DNA from: DTU036 sp964346475
GTDB taxonomy: Bacteria > Bacillota > Clostridia > Peptostreptococcales > Acidaminobacteraceae
DNA length: 10,623 nucleotides
Reading direction: 5' to 3'
NCBI GenBank assembly: GCA_964346475.1
Contig: CAYFUM010000036.1
Coordinates: forward strand, 1-10,623
Positions 1 to 6,761 of the stretch are shown here, piece after piece. The notes below the pieces were generated by a model. The model had not been told where the DNA came from. It made no database searches and was given only the letters and a program-made list of their open reading frames with translations. A program made the position numbers and the translations under genes. Within the stretch, counting starts at the first letter, position 1. Each line of letters starts with the position of its first letter.

Positions 1-1769
1 GCCTCTAGCTCATCATAGAGGACCCTGGGCATCTTCTCGCCGTAGCCATCGAAGTGCTCTTTAATGGAGTCTACCTCTTCTAGCCACTCTTCTTTATTTA
101 CTGAAAGGATGTCTCTAAGCTCCTCTTCTTTTATTTCTAGGCCTGTAAGGTCTAGATCCTCCACTGCAGGCATATAGCCCAGGGGAGTCTTTCTAGCAGG
201 AGCAGTGCCATCGATCCTCTCAGTAATCCACTTAAGGACCCTGGAGTTATCACCAAAGCCAGGCCAGATGAAGTTACCCTCATCATTTTTTCTAAACCAG
301 TTGACATAGAAGAGCTTGGGAAGCTTGTCCTCTGTTGTCTTGTCTGTAGCCTCCAGCCAGTTACTTAGATAGTCCCCCACATGGTAGCCAATAAAGGGAA
401 GCATGGCAAAGGGGTCCCTTCTAACCTGGCCTATTTTGTCGGAAATGACAGCGGCTGTTACTTCACTTCCCATAATAGAACCCATAAAGATCCCATGCTG
501 CCAGTTAAAACTCTCATGGACAAGAGGCACAGTGGTAGCCCTCCTCCCGCCTACTAGTATAGCGTCAATGGGAACCCCCATAGGAGCCTCCCAGTCAGGA
601 GCAATAGTGGGACACTGGCTAGCAGGAGTAGTAAACCTAGCATTGGGGTGGGCTGCCTTGTCAGGACTCTCTGGAGTCCAGACCTGGCCCTTCCAGTCTA
701 GGGCTTTTTGGGGAGCCTCAACTCCCATACCCTCCCACCAGACTTTTCCATCCTCAGTTACTGCGTTATTGGTGAAAATTGTATTACTTCTTATTGTAGC
801 CATGGCAGAGGGGTTACTCTTCTCACTGGTACCAGGAGCCACTCCAAAAAACCCAGCCTCGGGATTTATAGCATAGAGCCTGCCATCCTCACCAAAGTGC
901 ATCCAGGCAATATCATCGCCAACAGTCTCCACCTTCCAGCCCTCAATTGTCGGAACCAGCATGGCAAGGTTTGTCTTACCACAGGCAGAGGGGAAGGCTC
1001 CCGTAACATGATAGACCTTGCCCTCGGGGCTAGTAAGTTTAAGTATCAGCATGTGCTCAGCCAGCCAGCCCTCATCTCTAGCAATTACCGAAGCAATCCT
1101 AAGAGCAAAGCACTTCTTACCAAGAAGGGCGTTGCCACCATAGCCAGAACCAAAGGACCAGATGGACCTCTCCTCAGGAAAATGCGCAATATACTTCTTG
1201 TCCATGGGAGCGCAGGGCCAAGGAACATCCTCCTGGCCTTCTTCTAGAGGAGCTCCAACACTATGTAAACAGGGAACAAACTCCTCACCGGCCTCAATTC
1301 TCTCCATGACCCTATCGCCAATCCTGGTCATAATAGCCATGTTAATTACAACATAGGGGCTATCTGTAATCTCAACTCCCAGCTTTGAATAGGGGGAATC
1401 AATGGGCCCCATGGAGTAGGGAATAACATAGAGGGTCCTACCCTTCATAGATCCGGTAAAAAGCTCTGTTAAGGTCTTTTTAAGCTCCTCTGGATCAATC
1501 CAGTTATTGGTAGGTCCCGCATCCTCTTCTAGTCTAGAAGCAATAAAGGTCCTATCCTCAACCCTAGCCACATCGGAAGCGTCACTCCTAAAGTGCACAC
1601 AGCCAGGGAAATACTCCTCATTTAGCCTGTCTGCCACCTTCTTTTCGACCATCATGTCAGTAAGAGCCTCAAGCTCCTCCTTAGACCCACTACACCAGTG
1701 GACCTCATCTGCCTGGGTCAGAAGCCTTATCTCCTCTACCCAGTCCACCAAGACCTGCTTGCCTTTCAT
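1..1769 (-). CDS. pckG: Phosphoenolpyruvate carboxykinase, GTP-dependent (3' end cut by window edge)
   Basis: This enzyme interconverts oxaloacetate + GTP and PEP + GDP + CO2 in the cytosol, linking the C4-acid pool to PEP. 589 codons are visible without a stop; family members are about 590-620 residues, so only the extreme C-terminus is missing. The family hallmarks are present: YGGN at residues 210-213 followed by LLGKKCFALRIAS; the P-loop PSACGKTN at 260-267, with the hyper-reactive Cys263 and Lys265; the Asp pair D285/D286 in VGDDIAWM; then NPEAGFFGVAPGTS, the GRRATTVPLV segment, FMGSIMGSE and WPGFGDNSRVL. The class is GTP-type, not the unrelated ATP-type (pckA). The start is the ATG at 1769, preceded by AGGAGG (1774-1779). 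The gene begins 17 nt after the HAD gene's stop, so it is probably the last visible gene of the chrA-chrA-HAD operon. All 26 arginine codons are AGG/AGA. The family call is very secure. Confidence 0.97.
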   Translation of the reverse strand, partial: MKGKQVLVDWVEEIRLLTQADEVHWCSGSKEELEALTDMMVEKKVADRLNEEYFPGCVHFRSDASDVARVEDRTFIASRLEEDAGPTNNWIDPEELKKTLTELFTGSMKGRTLYVIPYSMGPIDSPYSKLGVEITDSPYVVINMAIMTRIGDRVMERIEAGEEFVPCLHSVGAPLEEGQEDVPWPCAPMDKKYIAHFPEERSIWSFGSGYGGNALLGKKCFALRIASVIARDEGWLAEHMLILKLTSPEGKVYHVTGAFPSACGKTNLAMLVPTIEGWKVETVGDDIAWMHFGEDGRLYAINPEAGFFGVAPGTSEKSNPSAMATIRSNTIFTNNAVTEDGKVWWEGMGVEAPQKALDWKGQVWTPESPDKAAHPNARFTTPASQCPTIAPDWEAPMGVPIDAILVGGRRATTVPLVHESFNWQHGIFMGSIMGSEVTAAVISDKIGQVRRDPFAMLPFIGYHVGDYLSNWLEATDKTTEDKLPKLFYVNWFRKNDEGNFIWPGFGDNSRVLKWITERIDGTAPARKTPLGYMPAVEDLDLTGLEIKEEELRDILSVNKEEWLEEVDSIKEHFDGYGEKMPRVLYDELE

Positions 1770-1786
1770 CCTTCCTCCTCAAAAAA

Positions 1787-2491
1787 TTAAATGACAAGAC
1801 TATGAGCCAGGCTTTCTATCTCAGCCAGCTCAGTTACTATGTGGTCTATGGGAAGCTGACTTTCCCTTTTATCTGGATTATACCAGCAGCTCCTCAGACC
1901 ATAATTTACCGCTCCCAGCATATCGGAGTCCAGACTATCTCCAATAAATAGTACCCTGCTGGGAGAAGACTCTCCTATCCTATCCATCATAACATCAAAA
2001 AATCCCTTTTGGGGCTTTTCATAGCCGGTTTCTTCAGATATGATGACCTCTTCAAAGAATCTATCTATCCCCGACTCAGCTAGCCTTCTCTTTTGTATCC
2101 AGAGAATACCATTGGAGGCTAGGGCCAGGGGAAAGCTTCCACTTAGATTTCTAAGAAGCTCCCAGGCTCCAACAAGAAGGTCCCCTCTTTTTGATAGCTC
2201 CTCTTCATAGGTCAGTCTCATGATCTCATCCCTGCCCTCAAGACCCACAGCCTGACAAAAGACCTTAAAGCGACTTAGGATAAGCTCCTCCTTAGTAATC
2301 TCTCCTCTTTCAAGGGCCCTCCACAGGCCGGCATTTAGCCTCCTATAGGCCCCTAGATAACTACCATCATCCTCTATTTCAAGGGACTCTAGCATTGCCC
2401 CAAAGGCCCTGTCCTGGGCCCCTTTAAAGTCCAGCAGGGTGTCATCGGCGTCAAAGACCAGCCATTTAATACCAGGATTTTTCATAATCAT
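1787..2491 (-). CDS. HAD-superfamily hydrolase, YjjG/YfnB-type noncanonical nucleotidase
   Basis: This is a 234-residue cytosolic HAD phosphatase. Motif I is FDADDT (nucleophile D14, general acid D16), motif II is S126-N127-G128, motif III is K159 in YEKP, and motif IV is GDSLDSD with D185 and D190. An alpha-helical C1 cap lies between motifs I and II. The stretch NAGLWRALERGEIT and the overall length resemble B. subtilis YfnB and E. coli YjjG, a 5'-nucleotidase of non-canonical pyrimidine nucleotides. Substrate assignment is family-level inference; HAD specificity is hard to read from sequence. The ATG at 2491 overlaps the upstream transporter stop by 4 nt (ATGA) and has no strong Shine-Dalgarno, so translation is probably coupled. 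A second in-frame ATG at 2485 is a possible alternative. pckG follows 17 nt after the stop. Confidence 0.88.
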   Translation of the reverse strand: MIMKNPGIKWLVFDADDTLLDFKGAQDRAFGAMLESLEIEDDGSYLGAYRRLNAGLWRALERGEITKEELILSRFKVFCQAVGLEGRDEIMRLTYEEELSKRGDLLVGAWELLRNLSGSFPLALASNGILWIQKRRLAESGIDRFFEEVIISEETGYEKPQKGFFDVMMDRIGESSPSRVLFIGDSLDSDMLGAVNYGLRSCWYNPDKRESQLPIDHIVTELAEIESLAHSLVI

Positions 2492-3039
2492 ACCAGCTTA
2501 AAGACTACACCCAGGACAGCCCCCAGGCCAATAAGTAGGATGGGATGGACATCCCTTATTTTTATCAGAAGAATAAAACCTCCTAAAAAGGCTAGGTTGA
2601 CCCAGTTAATCTCTCCAAGGCTAAGAGCCCCGGAGTTAAAGATCACCATCCTGACAAAGCCAAGAAGGGCCGCTGCAATAAGGGCAGCAGAAGTGGGTCT
2701 TAGGCCATAGAAGATGCCCCCGGTTATAGGGCTCTTCTCATACCTATCAAGAACAGGAATAAGTAGGAGCACCACCACCACCGAGGGAAAGACCAGGGCC
2801 AGGGTTGCAAGGATACCTCCCAGGTAGCCCCCCACCCTTATACCTACAAAGGTAGCCATATTTATACCAATGGGCCCAGGAGAGGACTCACTGATGGCAA
2901 TCATATCCAGAAGCTCCTTTATAGTAAACCAGCCATATTTAGCACTCATATCCTGTAAAAAGGGAATGGTAGCCAGGCCCCCGCCTATGGCAAAGAGCCC
3001 CGTGAACATAAAGGCGTAGATCATTTTAAAGATTTCCAT
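2488..3039 (-). CDS. Chromate transporter (CHR) family protein, second half-size subunit
   Basis: This is a 183-residue hydrophobic membrane protein with about five to six predicted helices. It is one CHR domain, the half-size form that usually occurs as a gene pair. The N-terminal signature is F-x-x-G-G-G-L-A-T-I-P-F-L (about residues 16-28), followed by the conserved SPGPIGINMATFVG loop (53-66). C-terminal helices lie around 85-100, 115-135, 147-160 and 165-180. Known CHR proteins move chromate outward or, in other members, sulfate or related anions; the substrate here cannot be read from sequence. The ATG at 3039 has AGGAGG four bases upstream (3044-3049). It overlaps the 3' end of the partner gene by 14 nt and the next gene by 4 nt, so the two CHR halves are almost certainly made together and probably form a heteromer. 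Confidence 0.88.
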   Translation of the reverse strand: MEIFKMIYAFMFTGLFAIGGGLATIPFLQDMSAKYGWFTIKELLDMIAISESSPGPIGINMATFVGIRVGGYLGGILATLALVFPSVVVVLLLIPVLDRYEKSPITGGIFYGLRPTSAALIAAALLGFVRMVIFNSGALSLGEINWVNLAFLGGFILLIKIRDVHPILLIGLGAVLGVVFKLV

Positions 3040-3568
3040 GGCCCCTCCTTGAAAGGACTAGCCCCATAAGGGCTCCAAAGACCACAGTCACCACTAGAGG
3101 CGCCTTAATAAGTAAAATAAGCACCAGGGCCAGAAGGAAGATAAAAAGCCCCCCTCCATCCTTGATGGCGCTCCTTGCCATCTTAATAACCGTCATAAAA
3201 ATAAGGGCAGAAACAGCAATCCTGATCCCACCAAGAGCCCCCGCCACATAGGAGTGGTCCTTATAGACCTCCAGCACCTCAGCCAGGAGGCTTATAACCA
3301 GGATAGAGGGGGTAACAAGGCCCAGAACAGCAGCCAGGGCTCCAGGAATTCCAGCCCTCTTCTCTCCAACAAAGGTAGCAGTATTAACAGCAATAATCCC
3401 AGGGGTAGTCTGGCCAATGGCGTAGTAATCGAGTAGCTCCTCTTCACTGGCCCAGGAGCGGTTCTCCACAATCTCCCTTTGAAGTAGAGGCAACATAGCA
3501 TAGCCCCCCCCAAAGGTAAAAAGTCCCATCTTAAAAAAACATGTAAATAATTCCAGGTAGATTTTCAT
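3026..3568 (-). CDS. Chromate transporter (CHR) family protein, first half-size subunit
   Basis: This is a 180-residue membrane protein with one CHR domain. It carries the N-terminal signature FTFGGGYAMLPLLQREIV (residues 17-34), the loop GQTTPGIIAVNTATFVG (52-68), and hydrophobic helices around 76-97, 108-128, 140-157 and 159-175. It is the first gene of the left-hand operon and partners the overlapping CHR gene downstream. I chose the ATG at 3568. The longer open frame can begin at TTG 3580, but that codon abuts the GGGAGG Shine-Dalgarno (3573-3578) that serves the ATG. The gene lies directly after the terminator at 3619-3648, so a promoter is expected in 3581-3618. Transported ion unknown; chromate is the family name, not a demonstrated substrate. 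Confidence 0.88.
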   Translation of the reverse strand: MKIYLELFTCFFKMGLFTFGGGYAMLPLLQREIVENRSWASEEELLDYYAIGQTTPGIIAVNTATFVGEKRAGIPGALAAVLGLVTPSILVISLLAEVLEVYKDHSYVAGALGGIRIAVSALIFMTVIKMARSAIKDGGGLFIFLLALVLILLIKAPLVVTVVFGALMGLVLSRRGHGNL

Positions 3569-3572
3569 AGTT

Positions 3573-3578
3573 CCTCCC
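3573..3578 (-). promoter_or_regulatory. Ribosome binding site deciding the chrA start
   Basis: On the minus strand GGGAGG is followed by AACT and then ATG (3568). It sits inside the longer open frame that starts at TTG 3580, which argues for the internal ATG as the true start. Confidence 0.7.
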
Positions 3579-3583
3579 AAGCA

Positions 3584-3611
3584 ATATTAACATAAAAAAG
3601 ACCAGGCTCAA
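3584..3611 (-). promoter_or_regulatory. Weak promoter candidate for the chrA-chrA-HAD-pckG operon
   Basis: Minus strand TTGAGC (3606-3611) is 16 nt from TAATAT (3584-3589). Each box matches the sigma-A consensus at only about four of six positions. The location, between the upstream terminator and the first gene of the cluster, is where a promoter is needed. Start-site choice is a guess. Confidence 0.25.
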
Positions 3612-3618
3612 GCCCCAG

Positions 3619-3648
3619 AAAAAAATATAGGCAGCGCTAGGCTGCCTA
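3619..3648 (-). terminator. Rho-independent terminator after the aldo/keto reductase
   Basis: There is a perfect 8-bp stem, TAGGCAGC (3628-3635) against GCTGCCTA (3641-3648), with a 5-nt loop. On the minus strand it is followed by TATTTTTTT (3619-3627). It lies about 95 nt downstream of the aldo/keto reductase stop and separates the two transcription units. On the plus strand the stem is followed by six A then seven T, so it could also act weakly in the other direction. Confidence 0.85.
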
Positions 3649-3742
3649 GAAAAAATTTTTTTAATCTAGAAATTTTCCTATTTACTTAAAGCCTAGATGA
3701 CCTTTAAACTTAAAGCCCCTATAGCACTTTCTAAGAAGAGAG

Positions 3743-4750
3743 CTAGAGCTCCATAATGGACTCTACCCTTTCCATCATCTTAATTATTGGCAACTCATAG
3801 GGACAGCGCTCCTGGCAGATACCACAGGCTATGCAGTCGGAAGCCTTCTTTGAAAAGCTGGCATACCTCTTCTTAGCCCAGTCCTTAAGATCGTAGCGGC
3901 TGTAGTAGCCCTCCATTAAAAAGACTGTAGGTATATCTATATCCACGCTGCAGGGCAGGCAGTAGCCACAGCGCCTGCAAAAGTGCTCTCCAAGCTCCCT
4001 GGCCTCCTCTTCAATGAGGCTTTTTTCTTCCTGGCTAAGAGGCCCTTTTTCCAGCTGGGCAAGGTTTTCTTCCAGCTGGGCAAGGCTATCCATACCGGGA
4101 ATTACCACATCACAGGCTCCGCTAGCTAGTAGGTATCTAAGAGCCAGGTCCTTATACCTTAGGGCCCCTCCAGCAAAGGGCTTCATGATTATGGTGCCTA
4201 TGCCCTTTTTCCTGGCCCTCTTTAAAAGCTCCAGGCCCTGGGACTCCATATAGTTTAGGGGAAACTGGACCGTATCAAAAAGCTCAGACTCTATGGCCCG
4301 CTCCAGGATATCCACCCTGTGGGTGGAGATGCCCAGGTATCTTATCCTACCCTCCTCTTGCATCCTCCTGGCGTAGTTATAGGCCCCGCCCTCACCTATT
4401 AGAAGATCAAACTCCTCATCACTTCTCAGGTTATGAAACTGGTAGAGATCAATGACCTTAAGGCCAAGCTCCCTAAAGCTCTCCTCCATCTCAGCTCTAA
4501 AATTCTCCTCATCCCTGGCCATGTTCTTGGTGGCTATAAAAACCTTGGGGTAGCCTAGCTCCCTGAGGGCAGCCCCTATGTAGCCTTCACTGACGGTATA
4601 GCCCCTGGCAGTATCGATAAAGTTAATTCCCTTTTTAAGGGAACTTTCAATTAATTTGATGGCCTCTATCTCATCTATTCTCTGAAGAGGAATCCCCCCG
4701 AGACCCAGGGGGATTAGCTCCATATCAGTTTTTCCTAGAAAGGTCTTCAT
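3743..4750 (-). CDS. Aldo/keto reductase with C-terminal ferredoxin-like [4Fe-4S] region (COG1453-like)
   Basis: This is a 335-residue cytosolic oxidoreductase. The N-terminal ~240 residues are an aldo/keto reductase TIM barrel. The NFIDTARGY segment supplies catalytic D46 and Y51, FIATKN supplies K75, and LYQFH supplies H106; the barrel continues through IRYLGIS and IIMKPFAGGAL to the VIPGM segment near 217-220. The C-terminus carries two cysteine groups: C258, C261, C264 and C267 (CRRCGYCLPC), and C306, C309, C312 and C316 (CIACGICQERCP). These can bind one or two Fe-S clusters. This is the 'CPCC' AKR group, so electrons may come from a ferredoxin-type path as well as from a nicotinamide. 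Substrate unknown. The ATG at 4750 overlaps the upstream stop as TGATG; a GTG at 4753 would add one residue. It is the last gene before the terminator at 3619-3648. Confidence 0.92.
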   Translation of the reverse strand: MKTFLGKTDMELIPLGLGGIPLQRIDEIEAIKLIESSLKKGINFIDTARGYTVSEGYIGAALRELGYPKVFIATKNMARDEENFRAEMEESFRELGLKVIDLYQFHNLRSDEEFDLLIGEGGAYNYARRMQEEGRIRYLGISTHRVDILERAIESELFDTVQFPLNYMESQGLELLKRARKKGIGTIIMKPFAGGALRYKDLALRYLLASGACDVVIPGMDSLAQLEENLAQLEKGPLSQEEKSLIEEEARELGEHFCRRCGYCLPCSVDIDIPTVFLMEGYYSRYDLKDWAKKRYASFSKKASDCIACGICQERCPYELPIIKMMERVESIMEL

Positions 4751-5253
4751 CACTTAAGCTTTTCTACAAAGGCCTTCATAAAGACCGGCAGGTCTACCGG
4801 TGTCCTGGAGGTGACAAGATTGCCATCCACAACCAGCTCCTCATCTAGCCAGTCAGCGCCAGCATGCTTTAGATCATCCTGGATGGACATAAAGGAGGTC
4901 ATCTTTCTCCCCTTTAGATCAATAGAGGAGGCCAGGAGCCAGGGGCCGTGGCAGATAGCTGCGATAGGCTTTCCGGCATCATCAAGGGCCTTTACCAGCT
5001 CCCTTGTCTCCCTACTTCTTCTCATAAAGTCTGGAGAGAAACCTCCTGGTATTACCATACCCTCATAGTCCTCAGCCTTTACATCTCTAGAGGCGTGGCT
5101 GCTCTTCATCTTTACACCGGAAGCACCCACATAGACCTTGCCTTCCTCGGTTCCTACAAGATGGACCTCATAGTCCTCAAGAAGGCGGTAGTAGGGATAG
5201 AGAAGTTCCATTTCGTTGAAGTTACTTTCAATAAGCACAATTACTTTTTTCAT
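4750..5253 (-). CDS. DJ-1/PfpI family protein (class I glutamine amidotransferase-like)
   Basis: This 167-residue cytosolic protein has the DJ-1/PfpI flavodoxin-like fold. The nucleophile elbow AAICHGPWLL places the reactive Cys at residue 101 followed by His102. MVIPGG (66-71) is the typical strand-turn before it. The acidic residue expected near the Cys is probably E16 (in SNFNEMELLYP), aligning with DJ-1 Glu18; the neighbouring position that is Glu in archaeal PfpI appears to be Asn13. Relatives are reported as intracellular proteases, glyoxal/methylglyoxal hydratases (glyoxalase III-like) or general stress proteins; sequence alone does not choose. The ATG at 5253 is preferred because AAAGGAG (5259-5265) sits just upstream; the ATG at 5268 would place this site inside the gene. 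Translation is coupled to the aldo/keto reductase through TGATG. Confidence 0.92.
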   Translation of the reverse strand: MKKVIVLIESNFNEMELLYPYYRLLEDYEVHLVGTEEGKVYVGASGVKMKSSHASRDVKAEDYEGMVIPGGFSPDFMRRSRETRELVKALDDAGKPIAAICHGPWLLASSIDLKGRKMTSFMSIQDDLKHAGADWLDEELVVDGNLVTSRTPVDLPVFMKAFVEKLK

Positions 5254-5258
5254 AGCTG

Positions 5259-5265
5259 CTCCTTT
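5259..5265 (-). promoter_or_regulatory. Ribosome binding site deciding the DJ-1/PfpI gene start
   Basis: AAAGGAG on the minus strand is 5 nt before the ATG at 5253. It lies within the five-codon extension that would start at ATG 5268, so the downstream ATG is the likely start. Confidence 0.7.
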
Positions 5266-5307
5266 CATAGACTCGCTAATTTGATACCCCTTTACTAGCT
5301 CTATAAG

Positions 5308-6759
5308 CTAGAGAATCTTCCTCCAGGTGGAGGGAAAAAAGAGGAGGAGGATGGGAAAGATCTCAAGCCTTCCAGCAATCATGGCAAAGCTAAGGAGGAT
5401 TTTGCTCCAATTGCTCAGGCCAGCAAAATTACCCGAAGGACCTACTTGACCAAGTCCAGGTCCAATGTTATTAAAGGTAGCCAGAACAGAAGAAATGACG
5501 GAAGAGGAGTCTGAAAGATCTAAGGTCATTAGGAGAATTAAGATAAGAATGATGGCCATATAGATCAGAAAATAACTCCCAATAGCACCTAAGGCTCTTC
5601 CTGACATGGATTCATGTTCATGGCTTACTGTAATGATGCGTTTAGGCTGACGCATACGCTTAATTTCACCAATGGAACTTTTAGCCAGTATGGATACGCG
5701 GGAGATTTTGAGGCCACCTGCAGTTGAGCCAGCACAAGCACCAATACACATTAGGGAAAGGAGAATGGTTTTGGAGAACATAGGCCAGGATCCAAAGTCT
5801 ACCGTGGTATAACCTGTAGTGGTCATGATGGAACTCACCGTAAAGAGGCTATGGCGTAAACTAGAGAAAAACTCCCCGTAGATGCCGTAAATGTTGGCTG
5901 TAATCAGAGCAATGGCAATCAAGACAATGGCAATATACCAGCGCAATTCTTCGTTTTTAAGGACAGCTTTACCTTGACCAATCAGGACAAAATAATGAAG
6001 ATTAAAGTTCATCCCAAAGAGGAGCATGGCACTGGCCAGCACCATCTCAATATAGGCGCTATCAAAGTGAGCGACGCTGCTAGCTTTATTGCTAAACCCT
6101 CCTGTTCCAGCTGCCCCAAAGGCATGGATCAGTGCATCAAAAAGATTCATTCCCCCTAGCATCAGAAGAATGGTCAGGATAGTAGTCATACCAAAATAAA
6201 TTAAGTAAAGGATCTTTGCCGTAACACTGAGTTTACTGACTAGCTTTCCAAAACGCGGTCCGGGTACTTCTACCTTCATAATCTGGACACTGTCGGTGGA
6301 CATTCTGGGAATCACAGCTAAAGCAAAGACCAGAATTCCCATGCCTCCAACAAAATGGGTAAAGCTCCTCCAAAAGTGCATGGAGGGACTCAGGAATTCA
6401 ATCTGGTTAAGAATGGTGGATCCCGTTGTGGTAAAGCCACTTGCCGTCTCAAAAAACGCATCGACAAAGGAGGGGATTTGCCCTGAAATATAGAAGGGCA
6501 AAGCTCCAAACAGACTGAGCAGAGTCCAGCTCATCCCTACCATAACAAAGGCTTCTCTCATGTAAAAGCGATGATCCATCTCTCTGCCCCGTTGCAAAAA
6601 ATAGGCAATGACCAATAGCAGAGCCATGGTAATGAGAAAGCCTAGACTGTTTCCTATTGGTTCCCGATAGATGAAGGAGACCAGTAAGGGTAGGGATAAC
6701 AGTCCTGCTTCAATAAATAAAATTCTGGCTAGAATAAAGCCAAGCATTGGATAATTCAT
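5308..6759 (-). CDS. trkH: Trk/Ktr-type potassium uptake protein, membrane subunit
   Basis: This is a 483-residue integral membrane protein that forms the K+ pathway, gated by the TrkA ring. Four M1-P-M2 repeats are visible with their filter loops: TTTGST (110-115), GTGGFS (218-223), TTTGYT (313-318) and NNIGPG (430-435). The filter glycines are near 113, 220, 316 and 433. The CAGSTAGGLK segment (342-351), with its conserved small residues and K351, corresponds to the intramembrane gating loop. AGRLE (462-466) holds the conserved C-terminal arginine. Length agrees with E. coli TrkH (483). The start is the ATG at 6759, two bases after the trkA stop; I see no Shine-Dalgarno, so coupling to trkA is likely. 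Arginine codons are mixed, with AGG/AGA commoner near both ends. No terminator is seen before the DJ-1/PfpI gene. Confidence 0.96.
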   Translation of the reverse strand: MNYPMLGFILARILFIEAGLLSLPLLVSFIYREPIGNSLGFLITMALLLVIAYFLQRGREMDHRFYMREAFVMVGMSWTLLSLFGALPFYISGQIPSFVDAFFETASGFTTTGSTILNQIEFLSPSMHFWRSFTHFVGGMGILVFALAVIPRMSTDSVQIMKVEVPGPRFGKLVSKLSVTAKILYLIYFGMTTILTILLMLGGMNLFDALIHAFGAAGTGGFSNKASSVAHFDSAYIEMVLASAMLLFGMNFNLHYFVLIGQGKAVLKNEELRWYIAIVLIAIALITANIYGIYGEFFSSLRHSLFTVSSIMTTTGYTTVDFGSWPMFSKTILLSLMCIGACAGSTAGGLKISRVSILAKSSIGEIKRMRQPKRIITVSHEHESMSGRALGAIGSYFLIYMAIILILILLMTLDLSDSSSVISSVLATFNNIGPGLGQVGPSGNFAGLSNWSKILLSFAMIAGRLEIFPILLLFFPSTWRKIL

Positions 6760-6761
6760 GA

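Noticed and set aside
403..1356. Plus-strand open frames in the left 1.8 kb
   Set aside because: They lie opposite the conserved pckG frame, overlap one another and show no recognisable domain.
3650..3662. AAAAAATTTTTTT palindrome as a regulatory site
   Set aside because: It is better explained as the plus-side tail of the terminator hairpin; there is no known operator match.
3684..3717. Direct repeat ACTTAAAGCC (3684-3693 and 3708-3717) as operator half-sites
   Set aside because: It lies downstream of a stop codon, between a gene and its terminator, not in a promoter; ten AT-rich bases can recur by chance.
5296..5310. Short TAGCT/AGCTA hairpin after trkH as a terminator
   Set aside because: The stem is only 5 bp and AT-rich and no U-tract follows, so read-through into the DJ-1/PfpI gene is more likely.
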